From the NCBI RefSeq assembly GCF_010500815.1, contig NZ_JAAAMG010000031.1, positions 1 through 39,809 on the forward strand: a stretch of 39,809 bases of DNA, read 5' to 3'. The position numbers were made by a program, and so were the translations under genes. Shown here in pieces: positions 24,235 through 34,035 of the stretch. The notes below the pieces were generated by a model that worked only from the letters and a program-made list of their open reading frames with translations, was not told the origin of the DNA and did no database searches. Origin of the DNA: Jiella pacifica. GTDB taxonomy: Bacteria > Pseudomonadota > Alphaproteobacteria > Rhizobiales > Rhizobiaceae. The stretch's first letter is position 1, and each line of letters begins with the position of its first letter.

Positions 24235-24999
24235 CTAAAGCTTCATGCCGCCGGATACCTCGATACGCTGCGCATTGATCCAGTGATTTCCCTCGGAAAG
24301 CAGTGACGCGATCATCTGGCCGATATCATCCGGAAGGCCGGGACGGCCCAGTGCCGTCATGTCAGACACCATCTTATTGACCGCTGGATTGTCGCGAACG
24401 ACGCCACCGCTGAAATCCGTCTGGATCGCGCCCGGAGCCACTGAATTGACGTTGATACTGCGCTTGCCCACGTCATGCGCGAGGTATCGCGTAAAGACTT
24501 CCACAGCGCCCTTGAACACCGCGTAGGCGACGCTGTCCGGATTGACGAAGCGGGTGACGCCCGACGAAACGTTGACGATGCTCCCACCATCCTTGATGAG
24601 CGGCAGCAGCTTCTGGGTGAGGAAGAAAACGCCCTTGAAATTGACGTCGTAAAGCCTGTCCAGCTCCTCGGGCGTCACATCGCCGAACGCCGTGTGGTTC
24701 GAAATTCCGGCATTGTTGACGAGGTAGTCGAAGCGCACCGCCCCTAGCGTCCTCAGTGCTTCTCGCACCTGATCCACGAATGTATCGAACGACCCAACTT
24801 CGCCGGTGTCGAGCTTGAGCGCCACAGCCTTTGCGCCGGCTTCTCCGACAGCGGCGACCACCTTGTCCGCCTCGTCGGCGGACGAGTTGTAGGTGAAAAT
24901 GCTGTGAACTCCCCGCCTCGCCAGGTTCAGTACGGTGCTGCGGCCCAGGCCACGGCTGCCGCCGGTTACGATCGCGATTTGCTTTGGATTTGTCATCAT
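24235..24999 (-). CDS. SDR family oxidoreductase (3-oxoacyl reductase-like)
   Basis: This 254-residue classical SDR has T-G-G-S-R-G-L-G-R at 12-20, N-N-A-G at 95-98, Ser145/146, and Tyr159/Lys163 in Y-A-V-F-K, followed by the usual V-A-P-G-A-I-Q-T-D. The start has a strong GAAGGAG ribosome binding site before two ATGs (24999, 24996). It is divergent from the LysR gene at 25086, which is the likely regulator. The reaction cannot be named from sequence. Confidence 0.9.
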   Translation of the reverse strand: MMTNPKQIAIVTGGSRGLGRSTVLNLARRGVHSIFTYNSSADEADKVVAAVGEAGAKAVALKLDTGEVGSFDTFVDQVREALRTLGAVRFDYLVNNAGISNHTAFGDVTPEELDRLYDVNFKGVFFLTQKLLPLIKDGGSIVNVSSGVTRFVNPDSVAYAVFKGAVEVFTRYLAHDVGKRSINVNSVAPGAIQTDFSGGVVRDNPAVNKMVSDMTALGRPGLPDDIGQMIASLLSEGNHWINAQRIEVSGGMKL

Positions 25000-25085
25000 G
25001 GATCTCCTTCGAGGAGAGACATAAGCGCTTCAATTGCGATGAATAAGATGCTAATCACACTACATGTTGTACGGATTTTTGAACA

Positions 25086-25985
25086 ATGGTCGCTGACTTA
25101 TCTGCTGCTCGCGCCTTCGTCGCGGTTGCGACGGCGGGCGGCTTTCGCGATGCCGCTCAAGCGACAGGCATTAGCGCGTCCAGTCTCAGTGGGGCCGTGA
25201 AGAGGCTCGAAGATCAACTTGGGCTCCGTCTTCTCAATCGGACAACGCGAAGCGTCGTCCCCACCGAGGCGGGCGCCCACCTGCTTGAGCGGTTACAGAG
25301 TGCAATGGCCGACGTTGAGGCCGCGCTTGAGCGCGCCAACGACTATCGCGAAACACCCAACGGCACGATCCGTCTTAATGTACCTGTTAATGCCGCACGC
25401 CTCGTTCTGCCGCGCCTTCTACCAGGCTTCATGGCCGCCTTCCCGAACGTTCGCGTCGAGGTCACGGCTGAGCACGGCGTCGTGGATATCCTCGCCGCCG
25501 GCTGCGATGCCGGCATTCGCTACGGCGAGCGGCTGACCAAGAATATGGTCGCGGTGCCCATCGGGCCAAAGAGCCAACGCTTCGCGACCGCCGCCTCGCC
25601 TGCCTATCTCGCCCGGCACGGCCACCCGGTGCATCCTAGTGATCTTCTCCACCACGCTTGCCTACCGGGCAAATCCGGCAGCGGCGCAATCGCAACATGG
25701 GAATTTGAGCGTGACGGTGAAATTGTCAGTATCGAGCCTCCGGGAACCCTGGTGGTTGATGTGAACGCAATGGAACTCGCTGTTTCCGCTGCGATCGACG
25801 GATGCGGCATGGTGCAGCTCTTCGAAGAGTGGTTGAGACCGGCGCTTGACAGCGGCGCGCTGCAGCCGGTGCTTGAGCCTTGGTGGCACAGCTTCAGCGG
25901 ACCGTTTCTCTACTATTACGGGAGAGACCATGTGCCTGCGCCGCTAAGCGCGTTCATCGGTTATGTGCAGGAGAACCGCTGGTAA
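25086..25985 (+). CDS. LysR family transcriptional regulator
   Basis: This 299-residue LysR protein has the helix-turn-helix over about 5-60 (A-R-A-F-V-A-V-A, G-G-F-R-D-A-A-Q-A-T-G-I-S-A-S-S-L-S, L-L-N-R-T-T-R-S-V-V-P-T-E-A-G). The effector domain contains D-I-L-A-A-G-C-D-A-G-I-R-Y-G-E-R, typical of the large DhcR/PA-type subgroup that sits beside oxidoreductases. It is divergent from the SDR gene. TTGT (25067) and ACAA (25083) flank the start, a possible but weak operator. Confidence 0.93.
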   Translation: MVADLSAARAFVAVATAGGFRDAAQATGISASSLSGAVKRLEDQLGLRLLNRTTRSVVPTEAGAHLLERLQSAMADVEAALERANDYRETPNGTIRLNVPVNAARLVLPRLLPGFMAAFPNVRVEVTAEHGVVDILAAGCDAGIRYGERLTKNMVAVPIGPKSQRFATAASPAYLARHGHPVHPSDLLHHACLPGKSGSGAIATWEFERDGEIVSIEPPGTLVVDVNAMELAVSAAIDGCGMVQLFEEWLRPALDSGALQPVLEPWWHSFSGPFLYYYGRDHVPAPLSAFIGYVQENRW

Positions 25986-26118
25986 AGCCGGCTCCTGAAA
26001 CTATTATGCGGTCGGACAAGCAACGATTTGCCACCGGCGGGCAGCGGGAGCGGGGGCCGCTTCTGACCGCGTAGGCAGTTCCTGTCGCGCAAACAGAGTT
26101 GACCTCGGCAAAGTCATG

Positions 26119-26136
26119 TTGTACCGTTCGGTACAA
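26119..26136. promoter_or_regulatory. perfect 18-bp palindrome, probable TetR operator
   Basis: TTGTACCG and CGGTACAA face each other across TT. It lies 21 bases before the DUF1348 start codon. TetR regulators often use such perfect palindromes; the TetR gene directly behind the DUF1348 gene is the natural candidate. Confidence 0.85.
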
Positions 26137-26156
26137 TCCCGTTTGCAGGTGCAGCC

Positions 26157-26621
26157 ATGTCTCGACCGCCATTACCTCCTTTCACCCCTCAAACAGCGGC
26201 ACAGAAGGCTCGCATGGCTGAGGATGCCTGGAACAGCCGCGATCCGGAGAAGGTGTCACTGGCCTACACGATCGATAGTGCGTGGCGGAACAGGGGTGAG
26301 TTCCTCACCGGCCGCGACGCCATCGTTGCCTTCTTGACGCGCAAGTGGACGAAGGAGCTGGACTACCGGCTCATCAAGGAGGTGTGGGCGCACGACGGCA
26401 ACCGGATCGCCGTGCGGTTCGCCTATGAATGGCGAGACGACAGCGGCAACTGGTTCCGATCCTACGGGAACGAGAACTGGGAGTTCGACGACGCCGGGCT
26501 GATGGCCCGCCGTGTTGCCTCGATCAACGATCGTCCGATTGCGGAGGACGAACGCAAGTTCCATTGGCCGCTTGGGCGTCGTCCAGACGGTCATCCCTCC
26601 CTCAGCGATCTTGACCTCTGA
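26157..26621 (+). CDS. DUF1348 (NTF2-like) family protein
   Basis: This 154-residue protein is of the DUF1348 family with an NTF2/SnoaL-like cone fold. Family segments are [10 protein letters not shown], the [14 protein letters not shown] loop, [28 protein letters not shown], and the C-terminal [12 protein letters not shown]. The catalytic role is not known. The family is often found beside TetR regulators, as here; the two reading frames overlap at 26618-26621. Confidence 0.9.
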   Translation: MSRPPLPPFTPQTAAQKARMAEDAWNSRDPEKVSLAYTIDSAWRNRGEFLTGRDAIVAFLTRKWTKELDYRLIKEVWAHDGNRIAVRFAYEWRDDSGNWFRSYGNENWEFDDAGLMARRVASINDRPIAEDERKFHWPLGRRPDGHPSLSDLDL

Positions 26622-27202
26622 AGGCGAAACGGGTTCTGACCGACCGCGCCGACGCTCTGCCAGCACTGGCAGAGGCGTTCCGCGAACACGGCTTCGAGGG
26701 AGCGAGCCTGTCGATGCTCTCGCAGGCGACCGGTCTCGGCAAGGGCAGCCTCTACAACTTCTTCCCCGGCGGGAAGGAGGAGATGATGGATGCCGTTCTC
26801 GCCGACATCGACTGCTGGTTCGTCACGACGATCTTCACGCCACTGGAGCAGGCCCGAGACCCGGCAGCGGCGATCAGGACCATGACCGCGGAGGTGACGG
26901 CCTATTTTCGATCCGGAGGCAGGGTATGCCTGGTAGGCTGGATCGGTCTTGGCTCCTCTGGTGATGTTTTCGCAGCCAGAGTGAAGACCTACTTTGCCCG
27001 CTGGATCTCAGCGCTGGCCCGGTGCGTCCAGTCCGGCGGCGTTCCGTCGCCGCTGGCCGTGCAGCTCGCAGAGGAAACGGTGTCCGGTGTCCAGGGCGCC
27101 ATCGTTCTGGCGCGGGCACTAGGGGACGAAGCTCTCTTCAAGCGGATCGTCCGTCGTCACGAAGCGGCCCTGCTTGACGCCTTAGCGCGGCACAACTGCT
27201 GA
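26618..27202 (+). CDS. TetR family regulator with probable CTG start
   Basis: The TetR helix-turn-helix is complete only if translation begins well before the first ATG (26714): [16 protein letters not shown] lies upstream of it. The frame is closed by a TGA at 26612-26614, and no ATG, GTG or TTG occurs between that stop and 26714. CTG 26618 overlaps the DUF1348 stop (CTGA) and would give 194 residues by coupled translation. The family motif [20 protein letters not shown] and the C-terminal domain are intact. It probably binds the 26119 palindrome. Confidence 0.82.
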   Translation: MKAKRVLTDRADALPALAEAFREHGFEGASLSMLSQATGLGKGSLYNFFPGGKEEMMDAVLADIDCWFVTTIFTPLEQARDPAAAIRTMTAEVTAYFRSGGRVCLVGWIGLGSSGDVFAARVKTYFARWISALARCVQSGGVPSPLAVQLAEETVSGVQGAIVLARALGDEALFKRIVRRHEAALLDALARHNC

Positions 27203-27262
27203 CCTGCATGGCCAGACCTCTGTGTCGAACACCTGCTCAGATCTCGCTGTTTGACGCACCGG

Positions 27263-27667
27263 CTAGGCAGGCAGTCGTGCAAAGCCGGGGTGTGCGGCGG
27301 GGACGGGGCTCTCCGGCGCAAGCGCATAATCCGCCACGAACGTTGGCACGCCTGTTCGGGCCGCGATCTGGCTCCCGAGCCCGCGATAGGCTGCGGCCGA
27401 GCCGATCACATAGCCTCCGCCGTGGAGGTAGAGGATCGCCTGCTGCGGTGCCTCGTTCGCTGGGCGGCACCACCATCCGGCAGTGCCGCCAACTTCTCCG
27501 GCGGTCCTCCCGACCGAGGCTGCGATTGGCACCTGGGCCATGAGCTTGTCATAAGCAGCGCGGCTTTCCGGCTTTGACTCCGGAGCCGGTGAGACCGCCA
27601 GCGCCGCCCGCATCGCCGCCATCACGGCCCGATCCTTGAGGCTTTCGTCGTGGCTGATAACGGTCAT
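27263..27667 (-). pseudogene. truncated alpha/beta hydrolase (HSL-type esterase), N-terminal half only
   Basis: From ATG 27667 (AAGGAC ribosome binding site) the product matches the first part of a hormone-sensitive-lipase-type esterase: the H-G-G-G-Y oxyanion motif (Y-L-H-G-G-G-Y-V-I-G-S) and V-A-D-Y-A-L-A-P-E. Similarity stops after P-V-P-A-A near 27300, and the frame ends at 27263. The nucleophile elbow and the Asp/His residues are absent, so it cannot be an active esterase. It lies behind the SDR gene of the ene-reductase operon on the same strand and may be its former last gene. Confidence 0.82.
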
Positions 27668-27797
27668 CGCTTTTGTCCTTGTGCCTGATGCTGGATCGCG
27701 CTCGCCTCGCCGAGCAGCAGAAGGAGACGCAGTGTCCCCGATCTGAGACGACGAAGCGGCGGTACGGGTGGCCGGATCGCGACGTGGCCTCGGCGGG

Positions 27798-28550
27798 CTA
27801 CTTGAGAAACGGGTTGATCGCCGCCAGGGTATCGTCGAAGCGGCCCTCGGCCTCGGCGTTGCGCATGAAGTCGACGCCTTCCACCAGGATCTCGCGCGGC
27901 GTGGGCGTCTGCTGGAAGCGCGCCATGACCTGATCGGCGAAGGCGTCGAGCGGCATGAAGCGTTCGTTGTCCTGTTGGCCGGGGGTGAGGCTCGTCCGCA
28001 CCGCGGGCGGCACCAGTTCGATCACCTCGACCTTGCCTTTCAGCACGGCGCGCAGCGATTCGGTGTAGTTGTGAATCGCCGCCTTGATCGCCGAATAGGT
28101 CGGCGCGATCACCAACGGCACAAAGGCCAAGCCCGAGCTGACATTGACGATCACCGCGTCGCTCTGGCGGACCAGATGCTCGATCAGCGCATTGGTCAAC
28201 CGGATCGGGCCGAGCAGATTGCTGGTGACCGAGGCCTCGGCGTCGCCCAGATCGCGGAATGTGTCGAGCGACCCTTCCATGCGCATGATGCCGGCGCTGT
28301 TGAACAGCACGTTGAAGCCCGGGAAATCGGTAACGAGCGTATCGGCGAACGCCGCGATGCTGGCGGGGTCGTTCTGGTCGAACGTCAGCGCATGGATGTT
28401 CGGCCGGTCACCGATTGCCTTTTCCAGCGTCTCCATCCGCCGGCCGGCGATGATCACGGTATTGCCGAGGTCGTGAAAGCGGTGTGCGAGCGCCTCGCCG
28501 ATCCCCGTGCCGCCGCCGGTGATGAGGATCGTGTTGCCTGTCGTCTTCAT
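27798..28550 (-). CDS. SDR family oxidoreductase (DltE-like)
   Basis: The 250-residue classical SDR starts M-K-T-T-G-N-T-I-L-I-T-G-G-G-T-G-I-G. N-S-A-G is at 84-87, Ser138/139 in N-V-S-S-G, and Tyr152/Lys156 in Y-S-A-I-K. The pattern matches the DltE/YP-type group that is common beside ene-reductases and NmrA-like genes. ATG 28550 has an AAGGAC behind it; an upstream in-frame start at 28568 lacks support. It is the fourth gene of the operon that begins at 31100. Substrate unknown. Confidence 0.9.
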   Translation of the reverse strand: MKTTGNTILITGGGTGIGEALAHRFHDLGNTVIIAGRRMETLEKAIGDRPNIHALTFDQNDPASIAAFADTLVTDFPGFNVLFNSAGIMRMEGSLDTFRDLGDAEASVTSNLLGPIRLTNALIEHLVRQSDAVIVNVSSGLAFVPLVIAPTYSAIKAAIHNYTESLRAVLKGKVEVIELVPPAVRTSLTPGQQDNERFMPLDAFADQVMARFQQTPTPREILVEGVDFMRNAEAEGRFDDTLAAINPFLK

Positions 28551-28621
28551 GGGATAAGTCCTTGTCATATTGGCGGCGGGACAGAGCCGGGCTCGTGCCA
28601 GCCGCCGGTGATGCGGCCGGG

Positions 28622-29689
28622 TCAGGCGCGCTCGAGAACGGGGTAGTCGGTGTAGCCTTCGGCACCGCCGCCGGCGTAGAACAGGTCCTTGCGCACCTCG
28701 TTGAACGGCGCCACTGTCTTCAAACGATGCACGAGGTCGGGGTTCGCCAGGGTCATCGTGCCCAAGGCCTCCATGTCGGCGATTCCTGCCGCGACATCGG
28801 TCCCGACCTGCTCGCGCGTGCGGCCCGGCCGGTTGACGATCAGCACACCGCCAAACGCCTTGCGGATGTCGGAGAGGAGCCCCTCATTGCCGATGTGCAG
28901 CACGTGTAGGTAGGCAATGCCGATCTTGCCGAACGCCTCCGCCAGATAGCGGTACAGGTCGTCATTGGCGTTTCCTTCGACGATGCCGCCGGTCGGCAGG
29001 CCGGGGGACAGGCGGATCGCAGTCTTCTCCGGTCCGATGCCAGCGGCGATCGCCTGCACGACCTCGATCGCGAACCGTGCGCGGTTCTCGAGTGAACCGC
29101 CGTATTCGTCGGTACGCTCATTGGCATTCGGCGCCAGGAACTGGTGCACCAGATAACCGTTCGCGCCGTGGACCTCGACGCCGTCGGCACCGGCTTCGAT
29201 CGCCCGCGTGGCGCCATAGGCATAGTCGGCGACGGTCTGCCGAACCTCTCCGGTGTTGAGCGCGCGGGGTTCCGGAACCGGCAGCATGCCCTTGCCGGTG
29301 AACATGTCTTCACCCGGGGCGATCGCCGACGGGGCAACCGGCTGGCGATGATGTGCGGTGTTTTCCGGATGGGATCTGCGGCCGACATGCATCAGCTGGA
29401 CGAACAGCCTGCCTCCGGCCGCATGGACGGCGTCCGTCACCTTGCGCCATCCGGCGACATGGTCGTCGGTGTAGATGCCGGGCGTGTTCGGATAGCCCTG
29501 CCCGTCCGCGGACGGCTGGGTTCCTTCGGTGACGAGCAGGCCCATCGTCGCGCGTTGCGCATAATATTCGGGGGCGAGGTCGCCGGGGGTGCCGTCGGGT
29601 TTGGCCCGGCTGCGTGTCATCGGCGCCATGGCAAGGCGATGCGGCAGTTGCAGACTGCCGAGTTTGATGGGGGACCAGAGATCGGCCAT
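28622..29689 (-). CDS. ene-reductase of the Old Yellow Enzyme family (NemA-like)
   Basis: This 355-residue FMN-dependent TIM barrel reduces activated C=C bonds of unsaturated aldehydes and ketones, maleimides or nitro-compounds using NAD(P)H. The substrate-anchoring pair is His174/Asn177 in V-H-G-A-N-G-Y-L, followed by the family hallmark F-L-x-P-x-x-N-x-R-T-D-E-Y-G-G-S. The N-terminal segment M-A-P-M-T-R-S-R also fits. A CAGGAGA ribosome binding site precedes ATG 29689. It is the third gene of the operon controlled by the divergent LysR. Confidence 0.95.
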   Translation of the reverse strand: MADLWSPIKLGSLQLPHRLAMAPMTRSRAKPDGTPGDLAPEYYAQRATMGLLVTEGTQPSADGQGYPNTPGIYTDDHVAGWRKVTDAVHAAGGRLFVQLMHVGRRSHPENTAHHRQPVAPSAIAPGEDMFTGKGMLPVPEPRALNTGEVRQTVADYAYGATRAIEAGADGVEVHGANGYLVHQFLAPNANERTDEYGGSLENRARFAIEVVQAIAAGIGPEKTAIRLSPGLPTGGIVEGNANDDLYRYLAEAFGKIGIAYLHVLHIGNEGLLSDIRKAFGGVLIVNRPGRTREQVGTDVAAGIADMEALGTMTLANPDLVHRLKTVAPFNEVRKDLFYAGGGAEGYTDYPVLERA

Positions 29690-29729
29690 GGGAGTTCTCC
29701 TGAACTGGGGGATGCCGTGGGCGGGAGGA

Positions 29730-30203
29730 TCAGAGCTTGCCTTCGGCGAGCATCTCGCGGGTGCGCTTCAGCGTGGACAGGAGCGCGGCCTTGTAGCCCT
29801 TGTCGCTGTCGAACTGCGTCTGCTCGGCCTGTTCTTCCGGACCGTTCGGGAGCTTGTCGCGCAGTCCGAGGTAGCAGTAGAATTTGAGCTGAAGCGCGCC
29901 CGCCTCGTCCTCGAACAATTCGTTGACGATGGCGCCCTCGCGCGGGCCGGTCGCCTGGAAGAAGGTGACCTTGCGCTGCGGCTCGAGCACGATGATCTCG
30001 CGCAGGTCGGCGCCGGCGATCGTGGCGTCTCGGACGAAGTGGGTCGCGCTTTCCTCGGTGACGTCGCATTTCGTGCACAGGCCGGAAGGAAGGAACGCCC
30101 GGGCGTCGCGGGCCTTGAGCTCGAGGCCTTTCCAGACCTGCTCTCGGGTGAGCGGAGTTTCGCCTTCCGGGTTCACCGGAACCGTGGCGGTCGAATAGAT
30201 CAT
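29730..30203 (-). CDS. DUF1857 (SRPBCC/AtaL-like) family protein
   Basis: This 157-residue protein of the SRPBCC superfamily (DUF1857) begins M-I-Y-S-T-A-T-V-P-V-N, followed by L-T-R-E-Q-V-W-K-G-L-E-L-K-A-R-D-A-R-A-F, which is the family signature. Such proteins form a helix-grip pocket for hydrophobic ligands; enzymatic roles are rarely known. It is the second gene of the operon, between the NmrA-like and ene-reductase genes, with AAGGACC upstream of its ATG. Confidence 0.88.
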   Translation of the reverse strand: MIYSTATVPVNPEGETPLTREQVWKGLELKARDARAFLPSGLCTKCDVTEESATHFVRDATIAGADLREIIVLEPQRKVTFFQATGPREGAIVNELFEDEAGALQLKFYCYLGLRDKLPNGPEEQAEQTQFDSDKGYKAALLSTLKRTREMLAEGKL

Positions 30204-30236
30204 GATGGTGGTCCTTGTCGGTGAGGGCTGGCGGCG

Positions 30237-31100
30237 TCAGCCGGCGATCTGCGCGACGTATTCGCGGTAGGTGCGCAGCGGGCGGCCGAGCAGCGTGGTG
30301 AGCCGGTCCACGTCGCCGGCCTCGGGCAGCATGCCGTCGGACACGAAGCGCTCGGCCATCAGACGCATGTCGTAGGCCATCCACGCCGGCATGAACTGGC
30401 GCATGTTCTGCTCGAAGCCGGCGGTGTCGTTGCCCGGATAGGCGATCTCGCGGCCGAGAACCTCGCTCCAGATGGCGGCGGCGCTTGCGCCGGTCAGCGT
30501 GTCCGGGCCGACCAGGTTGATGCGGGTGAGCGGGAGCGGCGCGGGCGACTGTTCGCGGCGGACCAGCTCGAGCGCGGCGATCTCGCCGATGTCGCGGGCG
30601 TCGATCATCGCCAGGCCCTTGTCGCCGATCGGCATCGGATAGACGCCGTAGCCGGTGATCACGTCCTTGATCGTGATCTCGTTGTCCATGTAATAGGCTG
30701 GGCGCAGGATGGTGGCGCTGAGGCCCATCTGTTCGATCATCCGCTCGACGCCGAACTTGCCCGCGAAGTGCGGCACGTTCACGTAGACGTCGCTGTGGAT
30801 CACCGACAGATAGACGATCCGCTCGATCTTTGCCTCGCGGGCGACGTTGAGCGCGATCAGCGCCTGGGTGAATTCATCGGCGACGACTCCGTTCAGAAGG
30901 AACAGCGTCGAGACGCCCTTCATGGCGCCGCGCAGCGAGTCGACGTCGAGCAGGTCGCCCTGGACGACCTCGACGCCGGCGGGGAGGCTGGCCTTTGCGG
31001 GATCGCGAACCAGAGCGCGCACGTCGGCGCCGCGATTGACGAGCTGTTCGACGACATTGCTTCCGACATTGCCGGTCGCGCCGGTTACGAGGATGGTCAT
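30237..31100 (-). CDS. NmrA-like NAD(P)-binding protein (atypical SDR)
   Basis: This 287-residue protein begins with the dinucleotide-binding motif T-G-A-T-G-N-V-G at 6-13 and has the N-terminal Rossmann layout of NmrA/quinone-oxidoreductase-2 type SDRs. It lacks the classical Tyr-x3-Lys, as these proteins usually do. They act as redox sensors or quinone and ketone reductases. It is first in the four-gene operon, with AAGGAG in front of ATG 31100, and is divergent from the LysR gene. Confidence 0.9.
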   Translation of the reverse strand: MTILVTGATGNVGSNVVEQLVNRGADVRALVRDPAKASLPAGVEVVQGDLLDVDSLRGAMKGVSTLFLLNGVVADEFTQALIALNVAREAKIERIVYLSVIHSDVYVNVPHFAGKFGVERMIEQMGLSATILRPAYYMDNEITIKDVITGYGVYPMPIGDKGLAMIDARDIGEIAALELVRREQSPAPLPLTRINLVGPDTLTGASAAAIWSEVLGREIAYPGNDTAGFEQNMRQFMPAWMAYDMRLMAERFVSDGMLPEAGDVDRLTTLLGRPLRTYREYVAQIAG

Positions 31101-31139
31101 GGGGTCACTCCTTGGGTTGAGCCGTTTGCATGCCCCAAA

Positions 31140-31172
31140 TTAGCGATCCACATTCGTGCCGATAGTCGCTAA
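31140..31172. promoter_or_regulatory. inverted repeat TTAGCGA-N19-TCGCTAA, probable LysR operator
   Basis: Perfect 7-bp arms (31140-31146 and 31166-31172) sit in the divergent promoter between the NmrA-like operon and the LysR gene. Position and spacing fit binding of a LysR tetramer that controls both directions. Confidence 0.65.
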
Positions 31173-31205
31173 GTCTAGACAGGCCGTCTCACAGGTGGAA
31201 CGATC

Positions 31206-32423
<1,218 letters not shown>

Positions 32424-32424
<1 letters not shown>

Positions 32425-32849
32425 TGCTCTATCTCGACACGTCGCTGATCGTCGCGGCGCTCTCCAATGAAGCGATGACGCCGCGTGTTCAGGCCTGGCT
32501 GGCGGAGCAGGACCCGGCACAGCTTCTGATCAGCGACTGGACCATCACCGAGATGTCGTCCGCCATGGCGATCAAGCTGCGGACTGGACAGATCAGCCTG
32601 GAGCAGCGCGCGGCAGCGCTCGCCATGTTCAACAAGCTGGTCGCCGAGAGCTTCAGGGTGCTGCCCGTGACGGGTGGGCACTTCCGGGCGGCGGCGAGGT
32701 TTACCGATCAACACACCTTGGGGCTTCGTGCCGGTGACGCTCTGCATCTTGCCGTCGCGTCGGAGCATGGCGCCACTGTGCATACGCTCGACCAGCGGCT
32801 CGCCGAGGCCGGCCCGGTGCTCGGTGTGCCGGCGCAGTTGCTGGCATGA
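32424..32849 (+). CDS. vapC: type II toxin, PIN-domain ribonuclease (VapC)
   Basis: This 141-residue PIN-domain RNase has the acidic metal-binding set Asp5 (L-Y-L-D-T-S), Glu43 (T-I-T-E-M), Asp105 (G-D-A-L-H-L-A) and Asp123 (L-D-Q-R-L). All expected acidic positions are present, so the toxin should be active. VapC toxins typically cut tRNA or rRNA; the target here is unknown. Confidence 0.95.
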
Positions 32850-32891
32850 TACGGGCCTTCTCCAGCTTGGCCGGCCCGCTCGGAAGCTGCC

Positions 32892-33731
32892 ATGGCCGGT
32901 GACTGGTCCGACGAGCAGAACGATGCGATCGTGGCGGATTATTTCGCGATGCTCGCGAACGACTTGGCTGGGCGGCCCTACAGCAAGGCCGAGCATAACC
33001 GCCTGCTGCAGGCGGTGATCGATCGGCCCCGCGGCTCGATCGAGTACAAGCATCAGAATATCAGCGCCGTGCTCAAGGGGCTCGGTGAGAACTGGATCCC
33101 AGGCTACAAGCCGGCCTTCGCTTTCCAGGCCTCACTCGCCGATGCGGTGGTGCGCTGGCTCAATCGCCATCCGGATTGGCTCGCACCAGCCGCGCGGATG
33201 GCGATAGGTCCGTCACCGTCAGTGCTGCGGGAGGAAGCGATGCTGTGGATCGGCCCACCACCGACACAGAGCAATGCGCCGCCGCCCGACGAGCTCGAGC
33301 AGATGACCGCCATCGCCCGAAAGTACGATGTGGCGGAGCGCGATGCCCGCAATCGCGCGTTAGGCCGCGCCGGTGAGGAGCGTGTCCTGGCCCATGAGCG
33401 TGCCAGCCTTCTTGCCGCCGGCCGGACCGATCTCGCCGGGAGTATTCGCTGGGTGTCGCATGTCGACGGCGATGGCGCCGGCTATGACATCCTGAGCTTC
33501 GACATCGACGGCCGCGATCGGCTGATCGAGGTGAAGACAACCAGGGGCTGGGAGCGCACGCCGTTTCACATCTCGCGCAATGAGCTGGCCGTTGCTGAGG
33601 AGCGGAGCAAGAATTGGCGGCTGGTGCGGGTGTGGAATTTTGCGCGGGAGCCAAAGGCGTTCGAGCTGCGTCCGCCGCTGGAAGCGCATGTGTCGCTGAT
33701 GGCGACCAGCTATCAGGCGGACCTCTTGTAG
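32892..33731 (+). CDS. DUF3883 protein with PD-(D/E)xK-like nuclease core and McrA-head-like N-terminus
   Basis: The protein has 279 residues. The N-terminal half (about 5-90) holds D-Y-F-A-M-L, Y-S-K-A-E-H-N-R-L-L and E-Y-K-H-Q-N-I-S-A-V-L, a module I associate with the head domain of HNH restriction enzymes of the ScoMcrA type (from memory). The C-terminal half (about 155-265) is a DUF3883 domain with Glu162 (G-R-A-G-E-E), Asp199 (G-Y-D-I-L-S-F-D) and Glu213-Val-Lys215, the layout of a PD-(D/E)xK nuclease. It begins 42 bases after vapC on the same strand. A DNA-targeting defence function is plausible but not shown. Confidence 0.8.
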   Translation: MAGDWSDEQNDAIVADYFAMLANDLAGRPYSKAEHNRLLQAVIDRPRGSIEYKHQNISAVLKGLGENWIPGYKPAFAFQASLADAVVRWLNRHPDWLAPAARMAIGPSPSVLREEAMLWIGPPPTQSNAPPPDELEQMTAIARKYDVAERDARNRALGRAGEERVLAHERASLLAAGRTDLAGSIRWVSHVDGDGAGYDILSFDIDGRDRLIEVKTTRGWERTPFHISRNELAVAEERSKNWRLVRVWNFAREPKAFELRPPLEAHVSLMATSYQADLL

Positions 33732-33867
33732 TGGCTGATAGATGACCGACGGCTCCCGGCCAACATTACAGTACTAGCAGTCTTCCGTGACACCGAGGCT
33801 ATCGCCGGGCGCTTCAAAAGACGGCTTCCAAACGGTGCGAAGTATGCGGAAGAGCCGCCCCCTGCGT

Positions 33868-33955
33868 TTCGGTAGGGCGGAGTTAGCGGTACGGCGTCCA
33901 TATTCTGCGCCAGCCGCTCGCCGATCCTGATCCCCGCGTCGAATCCTTCAACAGG
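33868..33955 (-). pseudogene. remnant of a LysR effector domain
   Basis: A short minus-strand segment reads V-E-G-F-D-A-G-I-R-I-G-E-R-L-A-Q-N-M-D-A then V-P-L-T-P, a close match to the middle of LysR effector domains such as the one at 38372. The sequence on both sides cannot be followed as LysR. It is the debris of a lost regulator. The rest of the 33732-34035 gap holds nothing else I can name. Confidence 0.75.
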
Positions 33956-34035
33956 CCGTTCTTTCATTCCGGCCAATGGCTATGAGAGATGAACGACACA
34001 GGTGGGAGCGGCAGCGCGGCGCCGTGGCTCAGCAA

